Assembly: GCA_910583885.1 (NCBI GenBank)
Contig: CAJUAC010000014.1
Coordinates: forward strand, 1 to 52,706
Origin: an uncultured Oscillospiraceae bacterium
Lineage (GTDB): Bacteria; Bacillota; Clostridia; Oscillospirales; Oscillospiraceae
DNA: 52,706 nucleotides
Reading direction: 5' to 3'
Positions 7,620-14,130 of the stretch are shown piece by piece. Position numbers and translations under genes: made by a program. Under the pieces are notes generated by a model that worked only from the letters and a program-made list of their open reading frames with translations, did not search any database and was not told the DNA's origin. Position 1 is the stretch's first letter; the number at the start of each line of letters is the position of its first letter.

Positions 7620-8530
7620 GAAGCTTAATTGATATTCTGGAGCTGTCCACCGCCGAAATCAATGAACTGGTGGATACGGCCACCCATATCCTGGAAAACC
7701 CTGCCGCCTACGCCCACAAGTGTGATGGGAAAATCCTGGCCACACTGTTCTTTGAGCCCTCCACCCGTACCCGCCTCAGCTTTGAGTCCGCCATGCTGAG
7801 CCTGGGCGGCCAGGTGCTTGGATTCTCCGAGGCCAGCAGCTCCTCCGCCTCCAAGGGAGAGAGCGTGGCAGATACCATCCGTACTGTCAGCTGCTACAGC
7901 GATATCATCGCCATGCGCCACCCCAAGGAGGGTGCGCCCCTGGTGGCGGCGTCCCACTCCATGGTCCCAGTCATCAACGGTGGTGACGGCGGCCACAACC
8001 ACCCCACCCAGACACTGACAGACCTGCTGACCATCCACCATGAAAAGGGGCGCTTTGACCATCTGACCGTGGGGTTCTGCGGGGATCTGAAATTTGGCCG
8101 CACCGTACACTCCCTCATCAGCGCCATGAGCCGCTATGAGGGGACGCGGATTGTACTGGTCTCCCCGGAGGAGCTGAAGCTGCCCAGCTATGTGAAGAAG
8201 GAGGTCCTGGAAAAGAGCGGCATTGAGTATATCCAGACCACCGATCTGGAGGCGGTCATGCCGGAGCTGGACATCCTCTATATGACCCGCGTCCAGCGGG
8301 AGCGGTTCTTCAACGAGGAGGATTACCTGCGCCTGAAGGACAGCTATATCCTCACGCCGGAAAAGCTGGCCAATGCAAAGGGGGATCTGAGTATCCTGCA
8401 CCCCCTGCCCAGAGTCAACGAGATCTCCACTGCGGTGGACAGCGACCCCCGGGCCTGCTACTTCCGTCAGGTGCGCTATGGCCGCTATATCCGTATGGCC
8501 CTCATCATGAAGCTGTTGGACATTGAGTAA
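7616..8530 (+). CDS. pyrB: Aspartate carbamoyltransferase, catalytic subunit
   Basis: PyrB condenses carbamoyl phosphate with aspartate, the committed step. The 304-residue protein has the carbamoyl-phosphate loop FFEPSTRTRLSFE near residues 43-55, the HPTQTLTDL motif near residue 128, and the loop YMTRVQRERF near residue 222. The start overlaps the pyrE stop. It is followed 13 bases later by pyrI, so the enzyme is expected to be the regulated catalytic-regulatory holoenzyme and not a lone trimer. Confidence 0.97.
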   Translation: MRSLIDILELSTAEINELVDTATHILENPAAYAHKCDGKILATLFFEPSTRTRLSFESAMLSLGGQVLGFSEASSSSASKGESVADTIRTVSCYSDIIAMRHPKEGAPLVAASHSMVPVINGGDGGHNHPTQTLTDLLTIHHEKGRFDHLTVGFCGDLKFGRTVHSLISAMSRYEGTRIVLVSPEELKLPSYVKKEVLEKSGIEYIQTTDLEAVMPELDILYMTRVQRERFFNEEDYLRLKDSYILTPEKLANAKGDLSILHPLPRVNEISTAVDSDPRACYFRQVRYGRYIRMALIMKLLDIE

Positions 8531-8543
8531 GGGGGAAGAGAGT

Positions 8544-8963
8544 ATGACCATTGATTCCATCAAGAACGGCATTGTTATCGACCATATCGCCGCCGGGAAA
8601 GCCATGGATCTGTACCAGATCTTAGGCCTGGGGGAGCTGGATTGCACGGTAGCCATCCTGAAAAACGTGGTCAGCGCCAAGCTGGGGCGAAAGGATATCA
8701 TCAAGATCGACCGGAACCTGGATCTGGACTGGGATCTCATCGGCTACGTGGATCCCAATATCACCGTCAATATTATCCGGGAGGGGGAGCAGGTGGAGAA
8801 GCGGCTGCTGAAGCTGCCGGAAACTGTCACCAACGTCATCCGCTGCAAGAACCCGCGCTGCATCACCTCTGTGGAGCAGGAGCTTCCCCAGGTGTTCAAG
8901 CTCACGGACCGGGAGAAGCGTGTTTACCGCTGCCTCTACTGCGAGACGCAGGCGGGCCGGTAA
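8544..8963 (+). CDS. pyrI: Aspartate carbamoyltransferase, regulatory subunit
   Basis: PyrI binds nucleotide effectors and bridges PyrB trimers. The 139-residue protein has the N-terminal allosteric domain (IDSIKNGIVIDHI) and a C-terminal zinc ribbon with four cysteines in the pattern C-x4-C near residue 102 and C-x2-C near residue 128. It is slightly shorter than the enterobacterial protein. The ATG at 8544 follows a GGGGGAAGAG site. It is the last gene of the pyr operon, with a large hairpin 46 bases downstream. Confidence 0.95.
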   Translation: MTIDSIKNGIVIDHIAAGKAMDLYQILGLGELDCTVAILKNVVSAKLGRKDIIKIDRNLDLDWDLIGYVDPNITVNIIREGEQVEKRLLKLPETVTNVIRCKNPRCITSVEQELPQVFKLTDREKRVYRCLYCETQAGR

Positions 8964-9009
8964 GGGCCCTCCTGCGGCGGTGAAAATTTTCTGTGTGTCC
9001 CTGCATAAA

Positions 9010-9046
9010 AACCCCTCCAGCCGCGCACAATGTGGCTGGAGGGGTT
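9010..9046. terminator. 13-bp hairpin after pyrI
   Basis: AACCCCTCCAGCC (9010-9022) pairs perfectly with GGCTGGAGGGGTT (9034-9046). The plus-strand 3' side is not T-rich, whereas the minus-strand side reads into TTTTT, so the orientation for efficient termination is ambiguous. It lies between pyrI and the M23 gene. Confidence 0.6.
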
Positions 9047-9105
9047 CCTTCCCTCCACAACAACCGCCCGCCAAGGGCGGCAGGATGATGAAAGGAAGAA
9101 TATGC

Positions 9106-9864
9106 ATGGACAACAGAGGTAAGCGGCAGGCTTCCTCCATCTTCGGCGGCATGGGCTTCTACATAGCCCTGCTCGTCTGCGTGGTCGCAGCCGGAGTGGT
9201 TGGCTATTTCGCCCTGCTGAACAATGAACCGGAGCTTGACAACGAACCTGCCCAGAACGTGGGCCAGACAGATCCCGGCCCCGCCCAAAGTGTGACGGCG
9301 CCGGAGGAGACGCCCGCCCGGCCGGTGATCTCCGACGTCCCCGTCGCCGTAGAGCGACCCCCTGTCCAGACGGCGGTGGAACCGGAGCCGAAGCCTGTAT
9401 CCGGCGATGAGCCCGCTCTCCCCACGGCAGGGGAGGAGCCCTCCATTGCGGAGGAGCCCATGGCAGTGGTCTCCCCACTGGCAGGGGAGACGGTGGCCGT
9501 ATTCTCTGTGGAACAGCTGACCTATGACGCCACCCTGGGTGACTGGCGCACCCATGACGGCATCGATATCCAGGCCGCCGCAGGTGCGGTGGTGGCGGCT
9601 ACTGCCGCCGGTACTGTCCTCTCCGTGGAGGAGGATGGGCGGCTGGGTACCACCGTTGTTGTGGATCACCACAACGGCTATGTTACCACCTATGCCAGCC
9701 TCCAGACGGAGACTGCCGTCCTGGCTGGGGACACGGTTTCCGCTGGTGCGGTGATTGGTACAGTGGGGAACACCTCGCTGTCTGAGGCTGGGCTGGGGGC
9801 ACATCTGCACTTCTCTGTCACTAAGGACGGGAATGCGATAGACCCTGTGGAATTCCTTGGATAA
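9106..9864 (+). CDS. M23-family membrane-anchored peptidase, SpoIIQ-like
   Basis: The 252-residue protein has a single N-terminal membrane segment (residues 18-38), a proline- and acid-rich linker (about 40-125), and a C-terminal LytM/M23 domain. All metal ligands expected for an active enzyme are present: His150 and Asp154 in THDGID, and HLH at 233-235. The approach to the domain, TYDATLGDWRTHDGIDI, resembles clostridial SpoIIQ, the forespore protein that pairs with SpoIIIAH across the septum, and the domain architecture agrees. A general cell-wall endopeptidase is the alternative. I chose the ATG at 9106 because AAGGAAG lies 7 bases upstream; an ATG pair at 9085 lacks a good site. Confidence 0.8.
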   Translation: MDNRGKRQASSIFGGMGFYIALLVCVVAAGVVGYFALLNNEPELDNEPAQNVGQTDPGPAQSVTAPEETPARPVISDVPVAVERPPVQTAVEPEPKPVSGDEPALPTAGEEPSIAEEPMAVVSPLAGETVAVFSVEQLTYDATLGDWRTHDGIDIQAAAGAVVAATAAGTVLSVEEDGRLGTTVVVDHHNGYVTTYASLQTETAVLAGDTVSAGAVIGTVGNTSLSEAGLGAHLHFSVTKDGNAIDPVEFLG

Positions 9865-9873
9865 ATGAACAGC

Positions 9874-9907
9874 AAGCCGCCCCAGGCCGGATTGGCCGGG
9901 GCGGCTT
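9874..9907 (+). terminator. GC-rich terminator hairpin after the M23 gene
   Basis: AAGCCGCCCC pairs with GGGGCGGCTT, extended by an inner GGCC/GGCC pair across a one-base bulge. There is only a weak T tract downstream. Confidence 0.65.
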
Positions 9908-9995
9908 CTGCCTGTGAAAACAGATGCGCAGCATCCTTTGGAAAAGCGGGTGCTGCGCTTGGCATCTCCGTTATCTATGTAGGGCTGGCGCAGAT

Positions 9996-10029
9996 AAAAG
10001 CTGTCCCTCCAGCACAGCTGGAGGGACAG
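9996..10029 (-). terminator. Terminator of the Na/phosphate cotransporter gene
   Basis: A 13-bp perfect stem, CTGTCCCTCCAGC with its complement around an ACA loop, lies just past the stop codon on the minus strand. It is followed in that direction by TTTT. Confidence 0.85.
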
Positions 10030-10036
10030 TTGGCTT

Positions 10037-11809
10037 TCAGGATCCATGGGTCTCTTTTGTAATGGAGAACTGCGCCTGGTAGCTGTCAAAGGCACTCTGG
10101 AAACCGGCGTTTCCGCTGTTTTTCAGGGCATTGAGGTATTCGTGGGCCTGGTAAGCGTTCTGGGCGGTCTCAATCTGGGCCACCGCGATATTGGAGCAGT
10201 GGTCGCTGACACGCTCGCAGTTGGTCAGCAGGTCGGAGAGGACAAAGCCCATCTCAATCGTGCAGTGGCCCTTTTGCAGCCGGGCAATATGGTTGGATTT
10301 GATGTCGGCAATCAAGCCGTCGATCACCTGCTCCAGAGGCTCCACCCGGGATGCCAGGCGGAGATCCCCCTCTGCGAAGGCCTGTGTGGTGACACCCAGG
10401 ATCTCCTTCAGGGCGGCGACCAGTGTGTGCAGCTCCTCTACCGCTTTGCCAGAGAAACGGATGTCCTTCTCGTGGATCTCCTGAGCGGCCCGGAGCAGGT
10501 TTACCGCATGGTCGCCGATGCGCTCGAAGTCGCCGATGGTGTGGAGCTGCTTGGAGACATTGCGGCTATCCTCGTCAGAGAGCGCCTTGCTGCTCAGCTG
10601 TACCAGGATGGTGCCCAGCTGATCCTCATATAGATCCAGGCGGTCCTCGTTGCGTATGACCTCGTCAGCAGTCTTCTCACTGTACTTGTCCAACAGGGAC
10701 AGGGAGCTCAGGATGGTATCCTCCGCCAGCCGGGCCATTTCAACCGCCTTGTTGGCACACTCAGCAATCGCTACAGAGGGGGTTGCCAGCAGGCGGGAGT
10801 CCATGAAAGCGAACTCCTCCTGCTTCTCCTGGGCGTCCTCCTTCACCACCAGATAGGCCAGGCGCTCCAGCTGCCTGGTGAAGGGCAGCAGCAGGACGGT
10901 AGTGGCAACGTTGAAAATGCTGTGGACCATGGCGACGCCAGCAGGGTCAATGGGGATGTCCATAAAGGTGTAATGGAAGAAGAGGTCGCTGCCATAGAAA
11001 GCCAGCAGGCATACCGCCGTACCAATGAGGTTAAAGGAGATATGGATCACCGATACCCGGCGGGCGTTGCGGTTGACACCAATACTGGAGAGCAGGGCGG
11101 TGACGCAGGTACCAATGTTTTGGCCCATGATGATGGGCAGGGCCATGCCGTAGGTGATGCCGCCGGTGAGGGAGAGGGCCTGCAAAATACCCACCGAGGC
11201 GGCGGAGGACTGGATGACGCCGGTGAACACCGCACCCACAAGGACACCCAGGAAGGGGTTGGTGAAAGCGGTGAGGATGGTGGAGAATTCCGGCATATCT
11301 GCCAGGGGGCTGACCGCGTTTTTCATCAGGTCCATGCCGGTCATCAGCACGGCAAAGCCCACCATGATGGCACCCGCACTGCGCACCCGGTTTTTCTTGG
11401 AGGACATGGTCATGACAACGCCCACCAGGGCCACCACCGGGGAGAACACCTCCGGCTTTAAAAGCTGCATCCAGAGCACATCGCTCTCAATGCCGGATAG
11501 GGAGAGGATCCAGGCGGTCAGCGTAGTACCCACATTGGAGCCCATAATGACGCCCACAGTCTGGCCCAGCTCCATGATGCCGGAGTTGACCAAGCCAACC
11601 AGCATCACCGTCATAGCGGAGGAGGATTGGATGGCAATGGTGATGCCCGCACCCAGCAAAAGGCTCTTAAAGCGGTTGGAGGTCATCTTTTTCAACAGCT
11701 GTTCCAGCCGTCCCCCGGCCAGCTTCTCCAGTCCGGAGGACATGACAGACATTCCGTATAGGAAAAATGCCAAGCCCCCGCACAGGGTAATCAGGGAAAA
11801 AATATCCAT
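10037..11809 (-). CDS. Na/Pi cotransporter family protein with C-terminal PhoU-like domain
   Basis: The 590-residue membrane protein has the duplicated NptA/PNaS core, with the paired motifs AIQSSSAMTVML near residue 58 and GVIQSSAASVGIL near residue 196. Nine or so hydrophobic segments occupy residues 1-320. A soluble helical region follows (about 340-560) and resembles PhoU repeats, as in bacterial NptA-like transporters. It probably moves phosphate, or regulates phosphate flux, with sodium. The start ATG is preceded on the minus strand by AAGGAG at 8 bases. It appears monocistronic and faces away from hup. Confidence 0.9.
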   Translation of the reverse strand: MDIFSLITLCGGLAFFLYGMSVMSSGLEKLAGGRLEQLLKKMTSNRFKSLLLGAGITIAIQSSSAMTVMLVGLVNSGIMELGQTVGVIMGSNVGTTLTAWILSLSGIESDVLWMQLLKPEVFSPVVALVGVVMTMSSKKNRVRSAGAIMVGFAVLMTGMDLMKNAVSPLADMPEFSTILTAFTNPFLGVLVGAVFTGVIQSSAASVGILQALSLTGGITYGMALPIIMGQNIGTCVTALLSSIGVNRNARRVSVIHISFNLIGTAVCLLAFYGSDLFFHYTFMDIPIDPAGVAMVHSIFNVATTVLLLPFTRQLERLAYLVVKEDAQEKQEEFAFMDSRLLATPSVAIAECANKAVEMARLAEDTILSSLSLLDKYSEKTADEVIRNEDRLDLYEDQLGTILVQLSSKALSDEDSRNVSKQLHTIGDFERIGDHAVNLLRAAQEIHEKDIRFSGKAVEELHTLVAALKEILGVTTQAFAEGDLRLASRVEPLEQVIDGLIADIKSNHIARLQKGHCTIEMGFVLSDLLTNCERVSDHCSNIAVAQIETAQNAYQAHEYLNALKNSGNAGFQSAFDSYQAQFSITKETHGS

Positions 11810-11918
11810 ATAGTTAACTCCTTAACATTGACTGATATCCTAAATGATCCCAAGATAACCTTATTTTATCACTGGTTTGTAAAAAAGAACAGTCTGGTTA
11901 TGTTAAATCCATGTAAAA

Positions 11919-11952
11919 TATGCAGGATCCCAGCGGATAGGGATCCTGCATA
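11919..11952. repeat. 13-bp perfect inverted repeat in the nptA-hup divergent region
   Basis: TATGCAGGATCCC (11919-11931) is the exact reverse complement of 11940-11952, with an 8-base loop. On the minus strand it is followed by TTTTA, so it would act as a terminator or attenuator there, upstream of the Na/Pi gene at 11809. The remainder of the 307-base gap between 11809 and 12117 is AT-rich promoter-like DNA with no gene seen. Confidence 0.7.
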
Positions 11953-12015
11953 CTGCCCGGTGAGGGCCGGTTCCCTCTTTTCTGATGCCAAATACATAGA
12001 TTTTGCATAAAAACC

Positions 12016-12044
12016 TTGCAAGTGAGGAAAAAGTATGTTAGATT
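12016..12044 (+). promoter_or_regulatory. Predicted extended -10 promoter of hup
   Basis: TTGCAA (12016-12021) and TAGATT (12039-12044) are separated by 17 bases, and TG sits one base before the -10 element. It lies 73 bases before the hup start. Confidence 0.5.
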
Positions 12045-12116
12045 AAGAAATGTATATCAAATGAGGCGTACCACCCCATCGATAAACAGAAAACAAAAGA
12101 AAAAGGAGTCTGTCCC

Positions 12117-12392
12117 ATGAACAAGTCTGAACTGATTAACGCAGTAGCGGAGAAGGCCGCGCTGTCCAAGAAGGATTCCGAGGCTGCCGTTACTGCTGCC
12201 CTGGATGCGATCTCTGCCGCCCTGGCTGATGGGGACGAGGTTCGTCTGGTTGGTTTTGGCACCTTTGAGGTGAAGAAGAGAGAAGCCCGCATGGGCCGCA
12301 ACCCCAAGACCAAGGAGCCCATCCCAATCGCCGCCTCTAAGGTTCCCGTATTTAAGCCCGGTAAGGCGCTCAAGGACGCTGTTGCGCAGTAA
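12117..12392 (+). CDS. hup: HU family DNA-binding protein
   Basis: This is a 91-residue histone-like protein that bends and compacts DNA as a dimer. It has the N-terminal helices (MNKSELINAVAEKA), the conserved VRLVGFGTFEVKKR strand near residues 42-55, and the beta-arm RNPKTKEPIPI near residues 61-71 that wraps the minor groove. The start follows an AAAAAGGAG site. A terminator lies directly after it, so it is likely transcribed apart from rqcP at high level. Its position just upstream of the rqcP-yabP-yabQ-divIC block is common in Clostridia. Confidence 0.97.
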   Translation: MNKSELINAVAEKAALSKKDSEAAVTAALDAISAALADGDEVRLVGFGTFEVKKREARMGRNPKTKEPIPIAASKVPVFKPGKALKDAVAQ

Positions 12393-12410
12393 AGAAGATC
12401 GGCCATCCAG

Positions 12411-12441
12411 GGGGTGCGGAAAAACCGTACCCCTTGCTTTT
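12411..12441 (+). terminator. Terminator after hup
   Basis: GGGGTGCGG pairs with CCGTACCCC (one G-U pair) around AAAAA, followed by TTGCTTTT. Confidence 0.85.
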
Positions 12442-12481
12442 ATGGCTGGGGCAGATAAATTGGCTAGGAAAGGAGCATCCC

Positions 12482-12721
12482 ATGCGGCTGGACAAATATC
12501 TGAAGGTATCCCGGCTCATCAAGCGCAGGACCGTGGCTAACGAGGCGTGCGACAATGAGCGGGTAACGGTCAACGGGAAGGTTGCCCGGGCCTCCTATGA
12601 GGTCAAGGTAGGCGATGTGATCGCGATCCGGTTCGGGGAACGGACGCTGACTGTAGAGGTTGCGGCGGTGCAGGAAAATGCCGGGAAGGCGGATGCCGCC
12701 GCCCTGTACCGGGAAATCTGA
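12482..12721 (+). CDS. rqcP: S4-domain RNA-binding protein RqcP (YabO)
   Basis: The 79-residue protein is a minimal S4 RNA-binding domain: MRLDKYLKVSRLIKRRT with its basic helix at residues 9-20, then VTVNGKVARASYEVKVGD. In B. subtilis this protein works with RqcH and the 50S subunit in adding alanine tails during ribosome-associated quality control. The gene lies directly before yabP and yabQ in the conserved order. The ATG follows an AAAGGAG site at 7 bases. Heat-shock protein 15 (HslR) is the related alternative, but the gene order favours RqcP. Confidence 0.9.
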   Translation: MRLDKYLKVSRLIKRRTVANEACDNERVTVNGKVARASYEVKVGDVIAIRFGERTLTVEVAAVQENAGKADAAALYREI

Positions 12722-12740
12722 CCTCTTGCGGGACAAGAGG
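12722..12740 (+). terminator. Short hairpin after rqcP
   Basis: CCTCTTG and CAAGAGG form a 7-bp stem with a 5-base loop starting one base after the rqcP stop codon. There is no T tract, so it may be an attenuator or a transcript-end stabiliser. Confidence 0.4.
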
Positions 12741-12742
12741 CT

Positions 12743-12773
12743 GGCATAAAGTGGACAGACTTCCCATATACAT
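12743..12773 (+). promoter_or_regulatory. Candidate sigma-E (mother-cell) promoter for yabP-yabQ
   Basis: GGCATAAA (12743-12750) and CATATACAT (12765-12773) are about 14 bases apart. They resemble the sigma-E elements with an ATA core at -35 and CATA-like sequence at -10. The predicted start lies just before the yabP Shine-Dalgarno site. In B. subtilis, yabP and yabQ are mother-cell genes, which agrees. Confidence 0.45.
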
Positions 12774-12805
12774 GGATTGAATCGATGGATATGGGAGGTC
12801 TTTTC

Positions 12806-13090
12806 ATGCCTTATGAGGATATGAGTGTTATGCAGCACCGGCTGGAGCTGGATGGCCGGGAGCGGCTGGTGGTCTCTGGGGTGGAGGAGGTGGAGCGCTT
12901 TGACGAGGAGGAGATCGTCATGAACACCACTGCGGGTACCCTGGTAGTGGGCGGCACGGATCTGCACATTGGCAAGCTGAACCTGGACGGCGGGGAACTC
13001 CATGTGGACGGGTCGATCCACACCCTGCTCTATGAGGACAAGGGGCCATCCGGCGGGCAGGGCGGCCTGCTGCGGCGGCTGTTCGGCTGA
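12806..13090 (+). CDS. yabP: Sporulation protein YabP
   Basis: The 94-residue protein matches YabP, a small mother-cell sporulation protein needed for spore cortex formation. The body has the family's repeated beta-strand pattern: HRLELDGRERLVVSGVEEVERFDEEEI, then TTAGTLVVGGTDLHIGKLNLDGGELHVDG, and a basic end LLRRLF. The ATG at 12806 is preferred because GGGAGG lies 10 bases upstream; two earlier ATGs lack a site. It is followed 4 bases later by yabQ. Confidence 0.9.
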   Translation: MPYEDMSVMQHRLELDGRERLVVSGVEEVERFDEEEIVMNTTAGTLVVGGTDLHIGKLNLDGGELHVDGSIHTLLYEDKGPSGGQGGLLRRLFG

Positions 13091-13094
13091 GGCT

Positions 13095-13871
13095 ATGGGG
13101 AACTACCTGTCAGAGCAGCTGCTGATGTTTTTGCGTTCCATCCTGCTGGGCAGTACGCTGGGGTTGGTTTACGACCTGCTGCGGGCCCTGCGCAGGCTGG
13201 GCGGGAAGCTGTGGGGCGGTGTATTGGACGCGCTGTTCTGCCTGCTGGCTGTGTCCTCCCTGTTTTTCTTCGCCATGGCAGGGGATGGGGAGCTGCGCAT
13301 CTTCGTCGTGGCGGGTGCGCTGGGCGGCGCGGTGCTGTTTTTCTGCCTGTTCAGCCAGTTTTTGCGCCCATTGTGGGATTTTTGGCTGAATATTTTCCTA
13401 TCCCCGGTGCGGCTGGCCGGGCATCTGGTAAAAAAAAGTGGGCGGAAGGGGAAAAAAACCTTTTCTTTTTGGATAAATTGGCTTACAATAAGGATAACAC
13501 TTTGGAAAAAGAAACGGTTGCCTGCGCAGCAGGAAGGGGATGAGGAGATGGGGAAGAAGCCTGATACAAGCCCGCCGAAAGATACGGCGGGGCAGAAGAA
13601 ACGGCCCAACAGCAAGCTGACAGCCCTGATCCTGTTGGCCCTGCTGCTTGGCGTAGGGGTCCAGCTCTATAGCATGTACAGCCAGCTCCAGCGTGCCCAG
13701 GAGGAGGAGGCCATCTATGCCGCGCAGCTGGCGGAGCTTCAGGAGAGCAATGAGCGGCTGCGTCAGGATATTGCCAACAGGGATAACCTGGACCTTATCA
13801 AGGATATTGCCCGGGACGAGATGGGCATGGTTGGTGAGAGGGATAAGGTGTTCTGTTTTGGAAAAGGGTAA
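13095..13871 (+). CDS. yabQ: YabQ-DivIC continuous reading frame (sporulation membrane protein fused to septum-formation initiator)
   Basis: A single open frame of 258 residues encodes two proteins that are normally separate. Residues 1-151 are YabQ: MGNYLSEQLLMFLRSIL, then about four hydrophobic segments, then a basic tail KKTFSFWINWLTIRIT. YabQ is a mother-cell membrane protein required for cortex assembly. Residues 152-258, beginning MGKKPDTSPPK, are DivIC/FtsB: one membrane segment (LTALILLALLLGVGVQL), a coiled coil, and the end motif DEMGMVGERDKVFCF. No stop codon separates them. Topology is compatible, since YabQ would end, and DivIC begin, in the cytoplasm. The start ATG lies 4 bases after yabP. 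Whether both a fusion and a free DivIC are made is not known from sequence. Confidence 0.85.
   Translation: MGNYLSEQLLMFLRSILLGSTLGLVYDLLRALRRLGGKLWGGVLDALFCLLAVSSLFFFAMAGDGELRIFVVAGALGGAVLFFCLFSQFLRPLWDFWLNIFLSPVRLAGHLVKKSGRKGKKTFSFWINWLTIRITLWKKKRLPAQQEGDEEMGKKPDTSPPKDTAGQKKRPNSKLTALILLALLLGVGVQLYSMYSQLQRAQEEEAIYAAQLAELQESNERLRQDIANRDNLDLIKDIARDEMGMVGERDKVFCFGKG
13461..13489 (+). promoter_or_regulatory. Candidate vegetative promoter inside the yabQ end
   Basis: TTTTCT (13461-13466) and TACAAT (13484-13489) are separated by 17 bases within an AT-rich patch of otherwise GC-rich coding sequence. They lie 58 bases upstream of the internal divIC start. A promoter here would allow divIC expression in growing cells independently of the sporulation promoter. 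Confidence 0.5.
13548..13871 (+). CDS. divIC: Septum formation initiator DivIC/FtsB family (internal start within the yabQ frame)
   Basis: The 107-residue product starting at the internal ATG is the full expected length of DivIC, a bitopic divisome protein that works with FtsL and DivIB in septal wall synthesis. The layout is a short basic cytoplasmic part (residues 1-28), a membrane segment (about 29-47), a coiled coil with EEEAIYAAQLAELQESNERL, and the conserved end near DNLDLIKDIARDEMGMV. An AAGGGG site lies 8 bases upstream of the ATG. This start shares its frame with yabQ, so initiation here would free DivIC from the fusion. The terminator follows 1 base after the stop. Confidence 0.7.
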   Translation: MGKKPDTSPPKDTAGQKKRPNSKLTALILLALLLGVGVQLYSMYSQLQRAQEEEAIYAAQLAELQESNERLRQDIANRDNLDLIKDIARDEMGMVGERDKVFCFGKG

Positions 13872-13872
13872 C

Positions 13873-13923
13873 GGGACGGGTGGGCCGCCTGCGGGGAGCA
13901 GGCGGTCCGCCCGCCCTGTTTTT
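13873..13923 (+). terminator. Strong terminator after divIC
   Basis: A long GC-rich stem has a CCGCCTGC/GCAGGCGG core, extended outward by about ten further pairs including wobbles. The loop is GGGGA and the tail is TTTTT. Confidence 0.9.
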
Positions 13924-14130
13924 ATGTGATAGTCCGGCTCCACAATGTTCTCCTGATGCCACACATAGATGCTGTGATGATTTTCGCAAAATGGGGCTTC
14001 CATTTCGCTGGGGAGTGTGGTATATTATGGAATGGCCCTATTGGCCTACGGGAACTAACGCACCACCGGAGGATCGATCGGGCCCTTATTATGTCTCAAG
14101 ATGAGACCCGAAAAAAGGAGAGATCAAACC

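Noticed and set aside
13432..13460. Frameshift at the A8/A7 runs separating yabQ from divIC
   Set aside because: Shifting frame gives an unrelated tail ending at 13543, whereas the unshifted frame gives a basic amphipathic tail typical of YabQ. Kept only as a caveat.
14101..14130. ATG at 14101 as chemoreceptor start
   Set aside because: There is no Shine-Dalgarno site, and the AAAAGGAGA site inside this stretch points to GTG 14131.
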